DNA of 64,000 nucleotides from Orbaceae bacterium BiB (GCA_036251205.1 CP133958.1:868001-932000), one strand, 5' to 3'; positions 19,408 through 30,658 are shown, counted from the first letter of the stretch. The notes: generated by a model not told the origin, from the letters alone. Made by a program: numbers and translations.

Positions 19408-19423
19408 GTTTTAGGTAAAAGAT

Positions 19424-19450
19424 AAAAAGGAGGCTAAAAGCCTCCTTTTT
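19424..19450. terminator. Bidirectional terminator between fepA and esterase
   Basis: AAAAAGGAGGC and GCCTCCTTTTT form an 11-bp perfect stem with a 5-nt loop between two convergent genes. Confidence 0.85.
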
Positions 19451-19467
19451 ATTTATCTAACTCGATA

Positions 19468-20388
19468 CTAATTTAACAATCTCGATAAACGATCTTCTAA
19501 TATTAAGATACCAACTGTTTGATGAGTTTGCTGAGGATAAACCAGATGATTTAAAGTCAGTCCATGAATATTTGCTGCGTACAATAGTTTAGCTAAGTCA
19601 TCAACGTTATTGACCATCCTACGATTTTTTAAATGCTGAGCCCTTAACTGTTTTTCTGTTTCAGATGAAAAAACTTCTTTTCCAGTTAGTGACTCTTCTA
19701 ATGCACCAACTGACAAATATAATTGTACTGGATGGATTAATGGGGAATTTTGTGAATGAGATATAAAATCATTGGCCTCTTGCATAATATAGCGATCATT
19801 GAACCAAATTGAGGGACTGGAAGCTATATAATGTGAAAATGAATCGGGCTGAGTAAATAAGGAATGTAACACAAAAATCGCGCCTAAAGAGTGACCAAAA
19901 ATAATTTGCCGATCACGATCAATTGTAAATTGCTGCTCAATATGGGGTTTTAGCTCAGTCTGCAAAAACTGTAAAAAATTATCTGCACCACCATAATTTT
20001 TAAATACGTTTTCTTTTCCATTTGATAAAATTTCAGGGATAATCACAGGAGGATTAGGTAGAAAATCAAGCTCTCTCCGAGTGGTATCTGGATAATCAAT
20101 TGCAACAACAATAAGTTGCATATCATGCTGTTCAATAAATTCAACAATATCTGTAAAAAAACTATTGCCGTCTAACAAATAAATAACTGGCCATCCCTGT
20201 TTTGGTGCCATAGAGTTCGGGTAATACAAGGAAATATTGTAATCCCCTATCGTCTTAGAATGAAAAATCTCACTTTGATTATGACCCATTACGTTGATTT
20301 CAGCCTTTTTTTGGTTATCTGTATAGCCAGTCAATAAGAACAAGCTTCCCAAACATAATAATAAACCTGATAGTATTCGCCCAATCAT
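19468..20388 (-). CDS. IroE/Fes-like siderophore esterase (alpha/beta hydrolase)
   Basis: A 306-residue hydrolase with an N-terminal hydrophobic segment (about 5-21), a VIYLLDGNSFF strand, the nucleophile elbow GHSLGAIF and a C-terminal His in YPQQTHQTVG. It lacks the separate N-terminal domain of Fes, and its size fits IroE, a periplasmic esterase that linearises catecholate trilactone siderophores. Facing fepA supports a role in iron release, though this is inference. The leader has LLTGY where a lipobox would have Cys, so it is probably anchored or cleaved differently. It lies downstream of serC behind a terminator; I saw no Fur box directly ahead of it. Confidence 0.8.
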   Translation of the reverse strand: MIGRILSGLLLCLGSLFLLTGYTDNQKKAEINVMGHNQSEIFHSKTIGDYNISLYYPNSMAPKQGWPVIYLLDGNSFFTDIVEFIEQHDMQLIVVAIDYPDTTRRELDFLPNPPVIIPEILSNGKENVFKNYGGADNFLQFLQTELKPHIEQQFTIDRDRQIIFGHSLGAIFVLHSLFTQPDSFSHYIASSPSIWFNDRYIMQEANDFISHSQNSPLIHPVQLYLSVGALEESLTGKEVFSSETEKQLRAQHLKNRRMVNNVDDLAKLLYAANIHGLTLNHLVYPQQTHQTVGILILEDRLSRLLN

Positions 20389-20417
20389 ACAATAAAACTC
20401 AATTATTAATTAATACA

Positions 20418-20439
20418 AAACCCGCAACAAAGCGGGTTT
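20418..20439 (-). terminator. serC terminator
   Basis: AAACCCGC and GCGGGTTT form an 8-bp perfect stem with a 6-nt loop, followed by TT-rich sequence on the minus strand, 22 bp past the serC stop. Confidence 0.75.
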
Positions 20440-20461
20440 ATGAGTAAAAATAGTGGTCAAC

Positions 20462-21544
20462 TTAACCATGTTTTTTTTCGAAATTGCGCATAAAATCGAT
20501 CAAGTAAGCAATACCTTCGACATCCATTGCATTATAGATAGAAGCACGCATACCACCTACAATTCGATGACCTTTAATGCCAATGATACCGGCTTGAGTT
20601 GCTTCACTAACAAATAGTTTATCAAGGTTTTCATTTGGTGAAGTAAAAGGTACATTCATTATAGAACGATTCGTTAACGCAATATTATTATGATAAAAAT
20701 CAGAATGATCAATGTATTGATACAGCATCGATGCTTTTTGTTCATTACGTTGTTGCATCGCCGTTAATCCACCTAATTTTTTAATCCATTTAAATACTAA
20801 ACCTGACATATACCAAGCAAATGTTGGTGGTGTATTAAACATTGAGTCATGTTTACTCTCAATCGTATAATCAAGTACTGAAGGTAAGGCTTTATGGGCA
20901 TTACCTAATAGATCTTCGCGAACAATAACAATGGTGATCCCAGAAGGACCGATATTTTTTTGTGCTCCTGCATAAATAATACCATAACGAGAAACATCAA
21001 TTGGTTTAGATAAAATACAAGATGAATAATCTGCTACAACCACTTTGTTAGCAAAATTAGGTTCTTCAAAAATAGCGACGCCATCAATTGTCTCATTCGG
21101 ACAATAATGTACATAGGCAGCATCATTACTTAGTTGCCAATCAGACATTGGTTTTAGTGTGACTTTATTATCTAATACAGTTTTAATATCAATACGATTA
21201 GTCTGACAATACTTATCAGCCTCATCAGCAGCACACTGACTCCAATAACCACTATCAACATAATCTGCTGATTGCTTACCACCAAGAATATTTAAAGGCA
21301 CCGCCGCAAATTGAGCTCTGGCACCGCCTTGCAAAAATAAAATTTTATAGTTATTAGGAACGTTTAAAATGGTTCTTAAATCCTGCGTTGCTTCAACAGC
21401 ACAAGCATCAAACTCTTTACCGCGATGACTAAGCTCCATAACCGATGCACCAGTATGATTCCAATCTAAAAATTCAGCTTGGGCTTGTTTTAAAACATCA
21501 GCTGGCAGCATGGCAGGTCCGGCACTAAAATTGTATGTTTTCAT
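20462..21544 (-). CDS. serC: Phosphoserine aminotransferase
   Basis: A 360-residue class V PLP enzyme that makes 3-phosphoserine for serine synthesis and 4-phosphohydroxythreonine for pyridoxal phosphate. It has the family start [11 protein letters not shown], the [11 protein letters not shown] block, the PLP Lys in [12 protein letters not shown], and the C-terminal [15 protein letters not shown]. It is divergent from pcnB; in E. coli serC lies beside aroA, which is absent here. Confidence 0.96.
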   Translation of the reverse strand: MKTYNFSAGPAMLPADVLKQAQAEFLDWNHTGASVMELSHRGKEFDACAVEATQDLRTILNVPNNYKILFLQGGARAQFAAVPLNILGGKQSADYVDSGYWSQCAADEADKYCQTNRIDIKTVLDNKVTLKPMSDWQLSNDAAYVHYCPNETIDGVAIFEEPNFANKVVVADYSSCILSKPIDVSRYGIIYAGAQKNIGPSGITIVIVREDLLGNAHKALPSVLDYTIESKHDSMFNTPPTFAWYMSGLVFKWIKKLGGLTAMQQRNEQKASMLYQYIDHSDFYHNNIALTNRSIMNVPFTSPNENLDKLFVSEATQAGIIGIKGHRIVGGMRASIYNAMDVEGIAYLIDFMRNFEKKHG

Positions 21545-21722
21545 ATTAAACAGCTCGTAACGATATCGTTATTGTCAATGAGAAGAAGTTTCTATTCTAG
21601 TACAGAATTTTACAAAGGCAATTGCTGCATTAATAATAATTAATGTCTGAAAGATATTTTGCTAATTAATGATGTTGCGATATAATTAGCACAATTTTTA
21701 TTGTTATTTTATCACAGCTTTT

Positions 21723-21735
21723 GGAGTTTATTATT
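21723..21735 (+). promoter_or_regulatory. Ribosome-binding site and AUU start of pcnB
   Basis: GGAG at 21723-21726 sits six bases before ATT at 21733. The in-frame TTG at 21721 would put this Shine-Dalgarno inside the coding region and has none of its own. Confidence 0.75.
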
Positions 21736-23238
21736 TTTAAGCGCGTCTCACGAGTTTATCACAAGCTTTTTCACTCAAATGTTGCTACACAAGCAGCGAA
21801 TATACAGCCAACGACTGAATCAAATATATCTGCATCTGCTGTTAATGTACCTGTTGCGACAATTATTCGCCGTGATCAACACTCCGTTTCAAGGCAATTA
21901 ATTAGTGAAAATGCCTTAAAGGTTTTATACCGTTTAAACAAGCAAGGTTATGAAGCTTACTTAGTTGGTGGCTGTGTTCGAGATCTGTTATTAGGTCGAA
22001 CACCAAAAGATTTTGATATTGCCACTAATGCGACACCAGAACAGGTACAAAAATCATTTCGTAATTGTCGACTCGTAGGGCGGCGTTTTCGTCTAGCTCA
22101 TATTATGTTTGGTAAAGAGATTATTGAAGTTGCGACCTTTCGAGGAGCTCACTCTGAGCCATCTGAGCTAGATAATGATATTAGTGAATCATCAGCAAAA
22201 CCTGATAGCAATACTTCTAAACGTTCTCAATCCGGTATGCTATTACGTGACAATGTCTATGGTACGATTGAACAAGATGCGATTCGTCGAGATTTCACGA
22301 TCAATAGCTTATATTATAGTGTAAAAGATTTTACCATCAGAGATTACTGTAATGGACTTAATGACTTAAAAAATGGCGTGATTCGTCTGATTGGTGATCC
22401 TGAAACTCGCTATAGAGAAGATCCGGTACGGATGCTACGAGCAGTACGTTTTGCGGCTAAACTCGATATGACTATTGAGCCAAAAACAGCAGCACCGATT
22501 AAAAGTTTAGCGCCATTGCTTAGTAATATCCCGGCTCCTCGATTATTTGATGAGTCATTAAAATTATTACAATCTGGCTATGGTTATCAAACTTACCTGC
22601 TATTGAGGAAATACACATTATTTGCACGATTATTTCCAATTATCGATAATTTACTACCAAATCAACAAACAACATTACCAAGATCTAATACAAGTTATGT
22701 TGAACAGATGATTGAGCAGACATTAAAAAATACTGATTATCGTATTAATAATAATCAACGTATTAATCCGGCATTTCTTTTTGCTGCAATGCTCTGGTAT
22801 CCACTTAGTGAACAAACTCAAGTTTTAATTTTGGAAAGTGGTTTGACTTATCATGATGCTTTTGACATGGCAATGCATGATATCTTAAATGAACAGTGTT
22901 CCACAATTTCTATACCCAAACGCTTAACGAGTATTACTTGCGATATTTGGCGTTTGCAATTACGACTAAATAAACTAAGTCCGAAACGCGTCAATGCTGT
23001 TTTTACTCATGCTAAATTTCGTGCTGGATTTGATTTACTTGAGCTAAGATCATCGATTGAAAAAGGTGACTTACTTAAATTAACCATGTGGTGGGATGAA
23101 TATCAACACTGTGATATTGATAAAAGAAATCAGATGGTCATGCAAGCGATGAGTCAAGAAAAAAGACATGATGGTAAATATAAGAAAACCAAAAATACAT
23201 ATTATCGGTTTGCTAACAAAAAACGTGTTGAAGAATAA
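21733..23238 (+). CDS. pcnB: Poly(A) polymerase I, probable AUU start
   Basis: Adds 3' poly(A) tails that mark RNAs for decay. The protein follows E. coli Pcn[25 protein letters not shown] holds the nucleotidyltransferase Asp pair, then [29 protein letters not shown] and [17 protein letters not shown]; the C-terminus is basic. From the ATT at 21733 the protein begins (M)[11 protein letters not shown], matching E. coli (M)FTRVANFCRKVL, whose gene is known to start at AUU. The ATT is ideally spaced from GGAG. A 25-residue insert relative to E. coli lies after the FRGAHSE segment. It is divergent from serC. Confidence 0.94.
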   Translation: MFKRVSRVYHKLFHSNVATQAANIQPTTESNISASAVNVPVATIIRRDQHSVSRQLISENALKVLYRLNKQGYEAYLVGGCVRDLLLGRTPKDFDIATNATPEQVQKSFRNCRLVGRRFRLAHIMFGKEIIEVATFRGAHSEPSELDNDISESSAKPDSNTSKRSQSGMLLRDNVYGTIEQDAIRRDFTINSLYYSVKDFTIRDYCNGLNDLKNGVIRLIGDPETRYREDPVRMLRAVRFAAKLDMTIEPKTAAPIKSLAPLLSNIPAPRLFDESLKLLQSGYGYQTYLLLRKYTLFARLFPIIDNLLPNQQTTLPRSNTSYVEQMIEQTLKNTDYRINNNQRINPAFLFAAMLWYPLSEQTQVLILESGLTYHDAFDMAMHDILNEQCSTISIPKRLTSITCDIWRLQLRLNKLSPKRVNAVFTHAKFRAGFDLLELRSSIEKGDLLKLTMWWDEYQHCDIDKRNQMVMQAMSQEKRHDGKYKKTKNTYYRFANKKRVEE

Positions 23239-23334
23239 AATTATTCTTATGATTAAGTTATTAGTTAGCACTTTTAGAATTAAACGCTATAATGTCGCGA
23301 TAAAATTACACTATATAACGATGCCTTATTGCTA

Positions 23335-25698
23335 ATGAAAAAATTAACACCATCTTTTATTGCTGCAGCAGTCACTCTGTCTATTTATAGTCAGAGCAGT
23401 TTTGCAGACACAGAGCAAAAAGCTACATCAACAAATCAATGTTTAGTTGATGTCCCTAAATACAATCGTCCTCTTGTCGATGGTGATATTAATTCCTTAC
23501 CGATTGAAGTTTCATCCGATAGTTTCCAAGTCAACTTACCTAATCAAGCAATTTACAGTGGTAATGTATCGGCAACACAAGGCAACCGTCTCGTAAACTC
23601 AGATCAGATCACGCTTGATCAAACTAAAAATAGAAATATGTTACTACGGGGTAATATTTTTTATGAAGATCCGATGATTGAAATGAAAGGTGATCAAGCG
23701 GAAATGGATTTAGATACAAACGAGATCCAAATTCAAAATAGCCAATATCATTTAGTCGGTCGTCTTGGTAGAGGTAGTGCTGATAATGTTCAATTTACAA
23801 ATAATCGTTATATCGTTTTAGATAATGGTAGTTTTACCTCATGCCCAGTTAATAATAGCAGTTGGAATATTGAAGGTTCTAAAATTATCTATGATAACCA
23901 AGAACAGCTACTTGAAGTATGGGATGCAAAATTTAGATTAGGTAAAGTGCCTGTACTCTATTTACCCTATTTACAATTACCAACTGGTGATAAGCGTCGT
24001 TCAGGGCTATTAATGCCAGAGTTTGCTTATGATAGTATTGGTGGCTTTGATATCTCTCAGCCTATTTACTGGAATATAGCACCAAATTATGATGTAACCT
24101 TTACACCAAGAATTATTCAACATCGTGGCGTACAGTTACAAACTGAAATGCGTTATTTAAACTATCTTGGTTTAGGTACAGTAGCATTTGACTGGCTACA
24201 ACATGATAATCTTTATAGTAAAAATCGTACCGATACCAGTAAAAGCGGTTATAGTGATAATAGCTACCGTTGGTTATTCCACTGGAAAAATGATGAGCTA
24301 ATTAACTATAACTGGCGATTTTTTGTAGATGCAACGCGAGTTAGTGATAACCAGTATATTACTGATTTGGGTTCTAAGTATGCGTCAGAGACTGATGGAT
24401 ATCTAACACAACATTATCAAATTGGTTATACCAATGAATACTGGGATATTGGTTTAAATTATAAATACTTTCAAGCATTACGTAATGATATTAAAGATGA
24501 TCTTTATCGAGCGGTACCGCAACTGAATATCAATTACTATAATAATGACATTGATAATTTGAGTATTAAGAGCTTTAGCCAGATTTCTCATTTTGTTAGC
24601 AGTGGTAGTAATAATCCTAAAGCTTGGCGTTTTCACTTTGAACCAACACTCGATTATACCTTAATGTCATCATGGGCTTCAGTTACGACAGAAGCTGGTT
24701 TCATGGCAACCCATTATAATCAAGATATTCCAAATGTGGGTCAAAACGCTCATCTTAAAGAAAATGTTAATCGTTTTCTTCCGAAATTTGGTATTGACGG
24801 TAAGATGATTTTTGAACGGAATGTAAATTTATTCGAAGGTTATACCCAAACATTAGAGCCGCGAGTGAAGTACTTATATATTCCATACCGTGATCAGTCA
24901 CAAATTAATAATTATGACTCATCATTACTACAATCTGATTACATTGGTTTATTCCGTGATCAACCTTATAGTGGACTTGATCGCATTGCATCTTCAAATA
25001 AAGTCGCAACAGGCCTTACAACCCGTTTTTATGATGAAAATAAAATTGAAAAATTTAATTTATCTATCGGGCAAATCTATTATTTCAGCAAATCAAGAAC
25101 TGGCATTAACGGCACAGGCTTCTCTGAGAGTGATGGAACAGGTAGTATCACTTGGGCAACTGATGTATTTTGGCGAATTAATGAAAATGTTATTACACGC
25201 AGTGGTATACAATATGATGAACACCTTGGTGAAATATCACTAGCAAGTGCCGTGGTCGAGTATCGTCAAGCAGATAATAAGCTAATTCAGCTCTCTTATC
25301 GTTACGCGAATAAAAACTATATTAACAGTATTTCACTATCAAATAACACCACACCTTATCAGCAAAGTATTTCACAAATTGGTATAATGGGCTCTTGGCC
25401 GTTAACTGATACAGTGAGTGCTGTCGGTTCTGTGTATTATGATATTGATAACAAGCAATCAACCGATAGCTATGTTGGCTTACATTATGAAGATTGTTGC
25501 TGGGGCGTATCTGTTCAATATGGAAGAAAAATTACTGACTGGGATAGTTCACAGAAAGTCAGCCAGTATGAGAATAAATTGTCTGTCAACTTTGAATTAC
25601 GCGGTCTGACTAAGAATAATAATGCCGTTGCCAAAATGCTAGATTTTGGGTTGATCCCATATAAAACAGCATTTGAAGAAGATTACGGAACTAATTAA
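23335..25698 (+). CDS. lptD: LPS-assembly protein LptD
   Basis: A 787-residue outer-membrane protein that, with LptE, inserts LPS into the outer leaflet. It has a signal peptide ending near SFA-DTEQ, an N-terminal beta-jellyroll (about 60-200) with the VSSDSFQVNLPN start, then a 26-strand barrel. Cys residues flank the jellyroll (CLVDVP, SCPVNN) and a pair occurs near the C-terminus (EDCCWGV), as needed for its disulphides. The start is set at the ATG 23335; the TTG at 23329 adds two residues. It heads lptD-surA-rsmA-apaH. Confidence 0.95.
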   Translation: MKKLTPSFIAAAVTLSIYSQSSFADTEQKATSTNQCLVDVPKYNRPLVDGDINSLPIEVSSDSFQVNLPNQAIYSGNVSATQGNRLVNSDQITLDQTKNRNMLLRGNIFYEDPMIEMKGDQAEMDLDTNEIQIQNSQYHLVGRLGRGSADNVQFTNNRYIVLDNGSFTSCPVNNSSWNIEGSKIIYDNQEQLLEVWDAKFRLGKVPVLYLPYLQLPTGDKRRSGLLMPEFAYDSIGGFDISQPIYWNIAPNYDVTFTPRIIQHRGVQLQTEMRYLNYLGLGTVAFDWLQHDNLYSKNRTDTSKSGYSDNSYRWLFHWKNDELINYNWRFFVDATRVSDNQYITDLGSKYASETDGYLTQHYQIGYTNEYWDIGLNYKYFQALRNDIKDDLYRAVPQLNINYYNNDIDNLSIKSFSQISHFVSSGSNNPKAWRFHFEPTLDYTLMSSWASVTTEAGFMATHYNQDIPNVGQNAHLKENVNRFLPKFGIDGKMIFERNVNLFEGYTQTLEPRVKYLYIPYRDQSQINNYDSSLLQSDYIGLFRDQPYSGLDRIASSNKVATGLTTRFYDENKIEKFNLSIGQIYYFSKSRTGINGTGFSESDGTGSITWATDVFWRINENVITRSGIQYDEHLGEISLASAVVEYRQADNKLIQLSYRYANKNYINSISLSNNTTPYQQSISQIGIMGSWPLTDTVSAVGSVYYDIDNKQSTDSYVGLHYEDCCWGVSVQYGRKITDWDSSQKVSQYENKLSVNFELRGLTKNNNAVAKMLDFGLIPYKTAFEEDYGTN

Positions 25699-25757
25699 AT
25701 TATTTAATGTCGAATAGAAATAACATTTATATAGGCTAAAAGGCTAACATATTAAAA

Positions 25758-27053
25758 ATGATTAAAAAAATACTCTTTATTTTATCTATTACGCTATTCG
25801 TCTCTGCGAATGTTCAATCTGCACCTCGTGTTCTTGAAAGTGTTGCAGCTATAGTCAACAATAATGTAATTTTAGATAGTGATGTTAATGAAATGTTAAA
25901 TAACATAAAATCAACGACTGATCCCAAAAATCTACCTGATGATGCAACATTAAAGAATCAAATTATTGATCAATTGATTATTGAAAACTTAATTTTACAA
26001 CAAGCGAATAAAGCTAAGATTACCGTTAGCGATGAAGAATTAACTGAAACAATTCGTAATATCGCTAAAAGTAACGGTATGACAATTGATGAGCTAAGAG
26101 GATATTTGTCTAGTATTAAGGTTAACTATGCAAAATATCGTGAAAAAATGCGCAGTGATATGATCATTGATCGTACAAGAATGAATGAAATTAGACAACG
26201 CATTACTATCAGTGATAAAGAAGTAGATGATCTTGCAAATACTATAGCAAAACAGCCAACTAATAATCTTGAAATTAATCTCAGCCATATTCTGATTATA
26301 ATTCCAGAAAATCCGACTAAGCAACAGTTAGAACAAGCAACTGATAAAGCCAAACAGGTTATGACCCGTTTACAAAATGGAGAGAGCTTTAGCAAACTTG
26401 CTGCATCATACTCAAATGATGAAAATGCGTTAAAAGGCGGTAACATGGGCTGGCATAAACTCAATGAACTACCTACTATTTTTGAGGAAAGATTAGTTAG
26501 AGCTCAAAAAGGTGAGATTGTTGGGCCATTGCGTTCTGGCGTCGGCTATCACATATTAAAAGTTGACGGTACTCGTTCAGAAAAAGCTAAAGCTATTACC
26601 GTTAAAGAAGTTGATGCAAAACATATCTTAATCAAAACAAATGCTTTGGTTAATGATGATATGGCAAAACAGAAACTCCTTGATATTCGTCAGTCAATTA
26701 AAGATGGTACAACGACGTTTGAATCTGCTGCTAAAACTTATTCAGAAGATCTTGGTTCAGCGGAAAACGGTGGAGAACTTGGTTGGAACAATCCTGACCG
26801 ATATGACAGTATGTTCAAAAATGCCTTATTAAAATTGAAAAAAGGTGAAATAAGTCAACCGGTAAGATCTGCTTATGGTTGGCATTTAATTGAGCTTGTT
26901 GATACTAGAAATGTTGATAGAACTGATATGGCTCAGAAGGATCAAGCATACCGTTTAATATTTAATCGTAAATTTGCAGAAGAGTTACAAGTTTGGATTC
27001 AAGAACTCCGCGGTGATGCTTATATAAAAATTATGAGTGAAGATAAACAATAA
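25758..27053 (+). CDS. surA: Periplasmic chaperone/peptidyl-prolyl isomerase SurA
   Basis: A 431-residue periplasmic chaperone for outer-membrane porins and LptD itself. It has a signal peptide (ending near QSA), a SurA N-terminal chaperone domain starting with [11 protein letters not shown], two parvulin domains ([10 protein letters not shown] to [18 protein letters not shown] to GWHLIELVD) and a short C-terminal helix with LQVWIQELR. Its stop overlaps the rsmA start (TAATG). In E. coli pdxA lies between these two genes and is missing here. Confidence 0.96.
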   Translation: MIKKILFILSITLFVSANVQSAPRVLESVAAIVNNNVILDSDVNEMLNNIKSTTDPKNLPDDATLKNQIIDQLIIENLILQQANKAKITVSDEELTETIRNIAKSNGMTIDELRGYLSSIKVNYAKYREKMRSDMIIDRTRMNEIRQRITISDKEVDDLANTIAKQPTNNLEINLSHILIIIPENPTKQQLEQATDKAKQVMTRLQNGESFSKLAASYSNDENALKGGNMGWHKLNELPTIFEERLVRAQKGEIVGPLRSGVGYHILKVDGTRSEKAKAITVKEVDAKHILIKTNALVNDDMAKQKLLDIRQSIKDGTTTFESAAKTYSEDLGSAENGGELGWNNPDRYDSMFKNALLKLKKGEISQPVRSAYGWHLIELVDTRNVDRTDMAQKDQAYRLIFNRKFAEELQVWIQELRGDAYIKIMSEDKQ

Positions 27054-27862
27054 TGAATAGTCGCGTCCATCAAGGTCATTTCGCACGTAAGCGTTTTGGC
27101 CAAAACTTTTTACACGATGACTCCGTCATCACAAATATTGTTGCCGCGATTCAGCCTAAAAAGGACCAAGCATTAGTTGAAATTGGTCCTGGGCTTGCCG
27201 CACTGACGATGCCTGTCAGTGAATATATCGATCATTTAACCGTGATTGAAATTGACCGTGACTTAGCAGCTAGATTGCTTGAAAACCCGTTTTTAAAAAA
27301 TAAACTTACAGTTATTGAACAAGATGCAATGACTGTTAATTTTTATGATTTATCCGCAAAAATGCAGCAACCATTAAGAGTATTTGGAAACTTACCTTAT
27401 AACATATCAACGCCATTGATGTTTCATCTATTCCAATATACAACAGCCATTAGTGACATGCACTTTATGCTGCAAAAAGAGGTTGTTAATCGTTTAGTTG
27501 CAGCACCTAATTCTAAAGCTTATGGACGTTTGAGTGTAATGGCTCAATATTATTGCCAAATCATCCCAGTATTAGAAGTTCCACCCACGGCGTTTAAACC
27601 TGCACCAAAAGTTGATTCTGCAGTTGTTAAATTAATTCCCCATAAGAATCCACCTTATTTAGTGAATGATATTAAATCATTATCACGAATTACTACTGCA
27701 GCTTTTAATCAACGTAGAAAGACAATTCGTAATAGTTTAAGTCAGCTATTCACAGTAGAACAGCTCTCTGAACTTGGAATTGATCTTGATTTACGTGCAG
27801 AAAACTTAACTGTACAACAATATTGTCAACTTGCAAATGCCTATAGCAATATGAGTGCTTAA
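27053..27862 (+). CDS. rsmA: 16S rRNA dimethyladenosine transferase RsmA (KsgA)
   Basis: A 269-residue SAM-dependent enzyme that dimethylates A1518 and A1519 of 16S rRNA late in 30S assembly. Motifs include the [11 protein letters not shown] start, the SAM loop [10 protein letters not shown], the catalytic NLPYNIS, and [15 protein letters not shown]. The start ATG shares a base with the surA TAA, so translation is coupled. apaH follows two bases after its stop, without apaG. Confidence 0.96.
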   Translation: MNSRVHQGHFARKRFGQNFLHDDSVITNIVAAIQPKKDQALVEIGPGLAALTMPVSEYIDHLTVIEIDRDLAARLLENPFLKNKLTVIEQDAMTVNFYDLSAKMQQPLRVFGNLPYNISTPLMFHLFQYTTAISDMHFMLQKEVVNRLVAAPNSKAYGRLSVMAQYYCQIIPVLEVPPTAFKPAPKVDSAVVKLIPHKNPPYLVNDIKSLSRITTAAFNQRRKTIRNSLSQLFTVEQLSELGIDLDLRAENLTVQQYCQLANAYSNMSA

Positions 27863-27864
27863 TA

Positions 27865-28686
27865 ATGTCGAATTTACTTATCGGCGATGTCCATGGTTGT
27901 TATAACGAGTTAATGCGAGTGCTTGAAAAAGCCGACTTTAGCAGTAATGATACCATCTGGTTAACTGGCGATCTTGTTGCAAGAGGACCGCAATCGTTAG
28001 AAGTACTTAGATTTGTAAAAAAGCACAGTGGGCAAATTCGATTAACTTTAGGTAACCATGATATTCATTTATTGGCCGTTTATGCGGGTATAAGTAAAAA
28101 CCATAAAAAAGATCACATTAATGATATTCTTAATGCGCCAGATTGCGATGAATTGATGAATTGGTTACGGCGCCAACCTTTAGTCCAAGTGGATGAATCA
28201 TTAGAACTGATCATGGCTCACGCTGGTATTTCCCCACAGTGGGATTTACCTACCACACTAAAATGTGCCAAAGATCTTAATGCTATATTATCAAGTGATA
28301 CCTATCCTCTCTTTCTTGATGCCATGTATGGCGATTATCCCGATACTTGGAGTGAAGATTTGCAAGGTCTTGAACGTTTACGCTATATTGCCAATGCTTT
28401 TACTCGTATGCGTTACTGTTATGCAGATGGTCGCTTAGACTTTTATTGCAAAGACTCCCCAGAAGATGCGCCAAGTAAATTAAAACCATGGTTTTTATTA
28501 CCACGTAAAATTCCAGAACAATATAGTATCGCTTTTGGTCATTGGGCTTCACTCAAAGGCAAAGGTACTCCAGAAAATATTTATGGACTCGATACCGGTT
28601 GTTGTTGGGGTGGCAAGTTAACCTGTCTAAGATGGGAAGATAAGCAGTACTTTAAGAAAAGAAATAAAAATAAAACCGAAGATTAG
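27865..28686 (+). CDS. apaH: Symmetrical bis(5'-nucleosyl)-tetraphosphatase
   Basis: A 273-residue metallophosphatase that cleaves Ap4A to two ADP and can decap NpnN-RNA. It has [37 protein letters not shown] and the C-terminal FGHWASLKG and LDTGCCWGG. Length is standard. It follows rsmA directly and ends 46 bp before sppA; E. coli has apaG between rsmA and apaH. Confidence 0.95.
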   Translation: MSNLLIGDVHGCYNELMRVLEKADFSSNDTIWLTGDLVARGPQSLEVLRFVKKHSGQIRLTLGNHDIHLLAVYAGISKNHKKDHINDILNAPDCDELMNWLRRQPLVQVDESLELIMAHAGISPQWDLPTTLKCAKDLNAILSSDTYPLFLDAMYGDYPDTWSEDLQGLERLRYIANAFTRMRYCYADGRLDFYCKDSPEDAPSKLKPWFLLPRKIPEQYSIAFGHWASLKGKGTPENIYGLDTGCCWGGKLTCLRWEDKQYFKKRNKNKTED

Positions 28687-28732
28687 TCTTCATTTCAATA
28701 TACGCAATATACTATTTAGCAAAGGTTTTACT

Positions 28733-30592
28733 ATGTATTTTTGGCGCTCAGTTGGTAAAGGAATAAAATATACTTGGAAAGCAATTAATCTCGTTCGTGA
28801 GATTATTCTTAACCTAATTTTCTTTATTATCATTTTATCCATCATTGGTATCATTGGTTTAATTAACGATCCTAAAAGCGGCAATATTTCACCTCAGTCA
28901 GGCGTATTAGTTCTTGATCTTGAGGGTGTTCTTGTTGACTCATTAACTTATGATCAAGATCTCTATAAACTCAGTAAAAAATTAAATAATAATAAAACGG
29001 ATCTAGATCGACAAAATAGTGTTTTTGAACTAGCACAAAAAATAGATCAAGCGACAAATGATCCAGGTATTAAAGGTATTGTCCTAAAACTAGATAATTT
29101 TGTAGGAGGTAATCTGCCTGATTTGCAATACTTGGTGAAATACTTAGAAGCATTTAAAAACGCAGGAAAACCAATCTATGCTTTTGGCGGAAGCTTTGAT
29201 CAACAGCAATATTATTTAGCCAGTGTTGCTAATCGTATCAATTTAATTAACCATGGTAATATATCACTTTATGGATTATCTGCTAATAATTTTTATTTTA
29301 AAGAACTGCTCGATAACTTAAAAGTTAACACACATGTTTTTAAGGTTGGTACATATAAATCTGCTGTTGAACCATTTTTACGTAATGATATGTCAGAACC
29401 AGCAAAAGAAAATACAACCCGATGGCTATCGTCCATGTGGGATAATTATCTTAACGACATTTCTCAAAATCGCAAACAACCTGTTGATAATCTAGTACCA
29501 TCACCAGAAGTTATGCTATCAAGATTAAAATCTGTCTCTGGAAATATGAGTGAATATGCTTTAGATAATAAAATTGTTGATAGCTTACTCAGTAATTATG
29601 AAGCAGATAAATACATTGATTACCTTTTTGATGATGAGCCACAAGTCAGTATCTATGACTATCAGCTTTATCCTACCCGAATGCAATCATTAAGTAGTTC
29701 GACAAAACCCGTGGCGAATACTAAACCACTTATTGCTGTGGTATTTATTGATGGTACCATTACCACTGGACCAAGTGCAAATAATGTAGCAGGCAGTGAT
29801 AGTATCGTTAAGCAGTTAAGAGATATTAATAACAATAGCAATGTTCGTGCCGTTGTTTTACGTATTAACAGCCCTGGTGGCGGTGTATTTGCATCCGAAA
29901 GTATCAGAAGTGAAGTCGCTGCATTACGAAATGCAGATATTCCTGTCGTGGTATCTATGGGTGGTATGGCTGCTTCAGGTGGCTATTGGATAGCAACACA
30001 ATCTGATTACATCGTTGCAAACCAAAATACACTTACCGGCTCTATCGGTATTTTTGGTATTATTCCAACTTTTGAAAATTCATTAGCACATATTGGTATT
30101 CATACCGATGGAGTATCAACCTCTCCTCTTGCTAATATGAATATAGCAACAGACTTATCGCCAGAAGCTAATCAATTAATTCAAATGAATATTGAGAATG
30201 GCTATGATAACTTTGTTTCATTAGTTGCTGATTCTCGTAATATGTCATATGAAGAGGTAGATAATATTGCCCAAGGACAAGTTTGGTTAGGTCAAGAGGC
30301 GAAAAAGATTGGCTTAGTTGATGAGATCGGTGATTTTGATGATGCGGTGACTAAAGCAGCCTCCTTAGCAGGAGTAACAGACTACCAAATCGCTTGGCCG
30401 AAATCAGAAAAAGATCTATTTACAACACTATTTGCTGACTATTCAGCGATATTACCTAAGTCACTTTCTGCTATGGTCTATAGCCAATTACCTCAATCGA
30501 ATCAATTAAAACAGTATATTACTTTTTTAGACAATCTAAATGATCCACAAAATAGTTATATTTACTGTTTAAACTGTGCGGATATTAAATAG
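28733..30592 (+). CDS. sppA: Signal peptide peptidase SppA (protease IV)
   Basis: A 619-residue inner-membrane serine protease degrading cleaved signal peptides. One N-terminal helix (about 23-48) anchors two tandem S49 domains. The catalytic Lys lies in the first repeat (FKVGTYKSAVEPF) and the Ser in the second (GGMAASGGYWIA), with INSPGGGVFASE before it. Length equals E. coli SppA. It ends ahead of a terminator shared with asnA. Confidence 0.95.
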   Translation: MYFWRSVGKGIKYTWKAINLVREIILNLIFFIIILSIIGIIGLINDPKSGNISPQSGVLVLDLEGVLVDSLTYDQDLYKLSKKLNNNKTDLDRQNSVFELAQKIDQATNDPGIKGIVLKLDNFVGGNLPDLQYLVKYLEAFKNAGKPIYAFGGSFDQQQYYLASVANRINLINHGNISLYGLSANNFYFKELLDNLKVNTHVFKVGTYKSAVEPFLRNDMSEPAKENTTRWLSSMWDNYLNDISQNRKQPVDNLVPSPEVMLSRLKSVSGNMSEYALDNKIVDSLLSNYEADKYIDYLFDDEPQVSIYDYQLYPTRMQSLSSSTKPVANTKPLIAVVFIDGTITTGPSANNVAGSDSIVKQLRDINNNSNVRAVVLRINSPGGGVFASESIRSEVAALRNADIPVVVSMGGMAASGGYWIATQSDYIVANQNTLTGSIGIFGIIPTFENSLAHIGIHTDGVSTSPLANMNIATDLSPEANQLIQMNIENGYDNFVSLVADSRNMSYEEVDNIAQGQVWLGQEAKKIGLVDEIGDFDDAVTKAASLAGVTDYQIAWPKSEKDLFTTLFADYSAILPKSLSAMVYSQLPQSNQLKQYITFLDNLNDPQNSYIYCLNCADIK

Positions 30593-30658
30593 GATTAATA
30601 AGGTAGATTGCTACTCATTACTTTGTAAAGAGTATCGCTAATAGACTATTTCAGTCAC

